Part shown: piece after piece, positions 48,012-49,010 of the stretch
How positions within the stretch are numbered: position 1 is the stretch's first letter
Layout of the letters: every line of letters begins with the position of its first letter
NCBI GenBank assembly: GCA_004299145.1
Contig: SCQD01000287.1
Coordinates: forward strand, 1 to 49,010
Length of the DNA stretch: 49,010 nucleotides
Source: Methylococcaceae bacterium
Lineage (GTDB): Bacteria; Pseudomonadota; Gammaproteobacteria; Methylococcales; Methylococcaceae
Reading direction: 5' to 3'
Made by a program: the position numbers and the translations under genes
The notes under the pieces: model-generated
Told to the model about the DNA's origin: nothing
The model's input: the letters and a program-made list of their open reading frames with translations, nothing else
The model's database searches: none

Positions 48012-49010
48012 ATGAGTAATGCCATAACCCTGAGCAGTCTCGCGATGCTAAAAATCAGCATCGACAACGGAGGTGACTATCTCGAATATCTTCGACCATA
48101 TGTGTTGCAGGCGCTTGTGCAATCGCCTCCGGAAGCGATTACAGATGCGTCTATTACCGGTCGCATACTCGAAATATTCGGGCTCGAAATTCCTCGGCGC
48201 ACTGTTCAAGTTGTACTGAAGCGGCTGGCAAAAGATGGGGTACTCAAAAAATCTGATGGTCTTTTTATTGTCGAAAAAGATTTGTCAACTACTGATATTT
48301 TGGCGGAAAAAGCAGACGCGGATCGGCATATTTCGGCCATTATCAAAGCCTTGATGACATTCGCTGAGAAAGTCTCAAATCGCCAAATAACCGAGGATCA
48401 AGCTACCGACTGCTTAATATCATTTCTGTCTCACTTTTCCATTCCATGCCTGAAGTATTACCTGCGGGGGACGGCCCTGCCTGCCACTAAGAATAATGGC
48501 GATTGGCAAATAGCGTTAGTAAGTCAGTTTGTAAATCAGTTGGCCTCAAATCCAAATTTGCTTGAATCCTTTATGAAGCTTGTTCAAGGACACATGCTTG
48601 CAAATGCATTGCTGTGTCCTGATCTTCACTCAGTTACTGACTCTTATAGGGATGTTACATTTTATTTCGATACCCCGTTACTTATTCAGTTTCTTGGACT
48701 TGACGGCCAAGAGGAAGAACAGGCTATTAAGGAAGTGGTACGACTGGTTCAGCATCTTAGAGGAAACATCGCTTATTTCTCGCATACGTTTGACGAATTG
48801 GTTGTCGCTATCAGCACCACCGCAGAGTTTATAGACTCGCCGAGGGGGCGCGGCGCAATCGTGGATGAAGCCCGCAGGTCTGGACGAACTAAATCAGACC
48901 TTCTTTTAATCGCGCAAAACGCATCAGATCTACTTGCGGAGGCAAAGATTTTGGCCTTTGCAACACCGGCATATAATGCAAAAACGTATGAATTCGAGAT
49001 CAGCGAAGAG
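48012..49010 (+). CDS. Winged-helix plus PIN-like protein (3' end outside window)
   Basis: 333 codons from the ATG at 48012, open to the window edge. Residues about 40-95 look like a winged helix (SITGRILEIFGLEIPRRTV, then VLKRLAKDGVLKKSDG). After a helical middle, VTFYFDTPLLIQFLGL with Asp220 resembles the first strand and Asp of a PIN nuclease, followed by a conserved-looking FSHTFDEL. The rest of the active site would lie further on; later acidic residues are visible (TKSDLLLIAQ). The family is not identified by me; such proteins are found in accessory and defence-type neighbourhoods. AT-rich codon use unlike the core genes suggests transfer. Confidence 0.7.
   Translation, partial: MSNAITLSSLAMLKISIDNGGDYLEYLRPYVLQALVQSPPEAITDASITGRILEIFGLEIPRRTVQVVLKRLAKDGVLKKSDGLFIVEKDLSTTDILAEKADADRHISAIIKALMTFAEKVSNRQITEDQATDCLISFLSHFSIPCLKYYLRGTALPATKNNGDWQIALVSQFVNQLASNPNLLESFMKLVQGHMLANALLCPDLHSVTDSYRDVTFYFDTPLLIQFLGLDGQEEEQAIKEVVRLVQHLRGNIAYFSHTFDELVVAISTTAEFIDSPRGRGAIVDEARRSGRTKSDLLLIAQNASDLLAEAKILAFATPAYNAKTYEFEISEE

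Overview
The window reads as a chromosomal segment of a Gammaproteobacterium. It is GC-rich up to about 46 kb and clearly more AT-rich to the right. The thiS-thiG-trmB order, the opgG/opgH/opgD glucan genes, a Pseudomonas-type minor pilin order (fimT-pilV-pilW-pilX-pilE), Uup, Tex and Mfd all fit that class. The style of the intergenic palindromes suggests a methanotroph-like relative (Methylococcales), but that is a guess and nothing here proves it.

Layout. 1-9.8 kb: most of one giant minus-strand RTX/cadherin-like exoprotein whose 3' end lies outside the window, preceded by a cluster of six stem-loops. 10.2-13.5 kb: PepSY membrane protein and the ABC-F ATPase Uup. 13.6-15.6 kb: a compact plus-strand signalling operon (lone receiver, CheC-type phosphatase, PAS-GGDEF cyclase). 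15.7-19.9 kb: osmoregulated periplasmic glucan operon opgG-orf-opgH; opgD is separate at 41-43 kb. 20-21.5 kb: cysS. 21.5-29.2 kb: a minus-strand minor pilin operon led by a membrane 'spermidine synthase-like' plus TPR protein overlapping pilV by 4 nt; where pilY1 would be expected it has a secreted, extremely Ser/Asp/Lys-rich repeat protein. 29.2-39.3 kb: housekeeping genes (mfd, trmB, fused thiS-thiG, DAHP synthase), a secreted protein of unknown function and a decayed toxin-antitoxin pair. 39.4-41.1 kb: a short TPS-domain exoprotein bracketed by two repeats of equal spacing that carry DnaA-box-like ends. 43-46 kb: tex and vapBC. 46-49 kb: an accessory region with a DUF5625-like protein, a HigB-HigA cassette between two palindromic repeats, and the start of a winged-helix/PIN-like protein cut by the window edge.

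The most unusual signals are: (1) palindromic repeats inserted in frame inside two essential-type genes, mfd and trmB, nested inside other palindromes; (2) the pilin operon with its fused membrane synthase-like leader and the Ser/Asp/Lys protein replacing PilY1; (3) the DnaA-box-ended repeats around the TPS gene; (4) the hairpin array upstream of the RTX gene. Domain names come from reading the sequence by eye against known family motifs; no database search was run.
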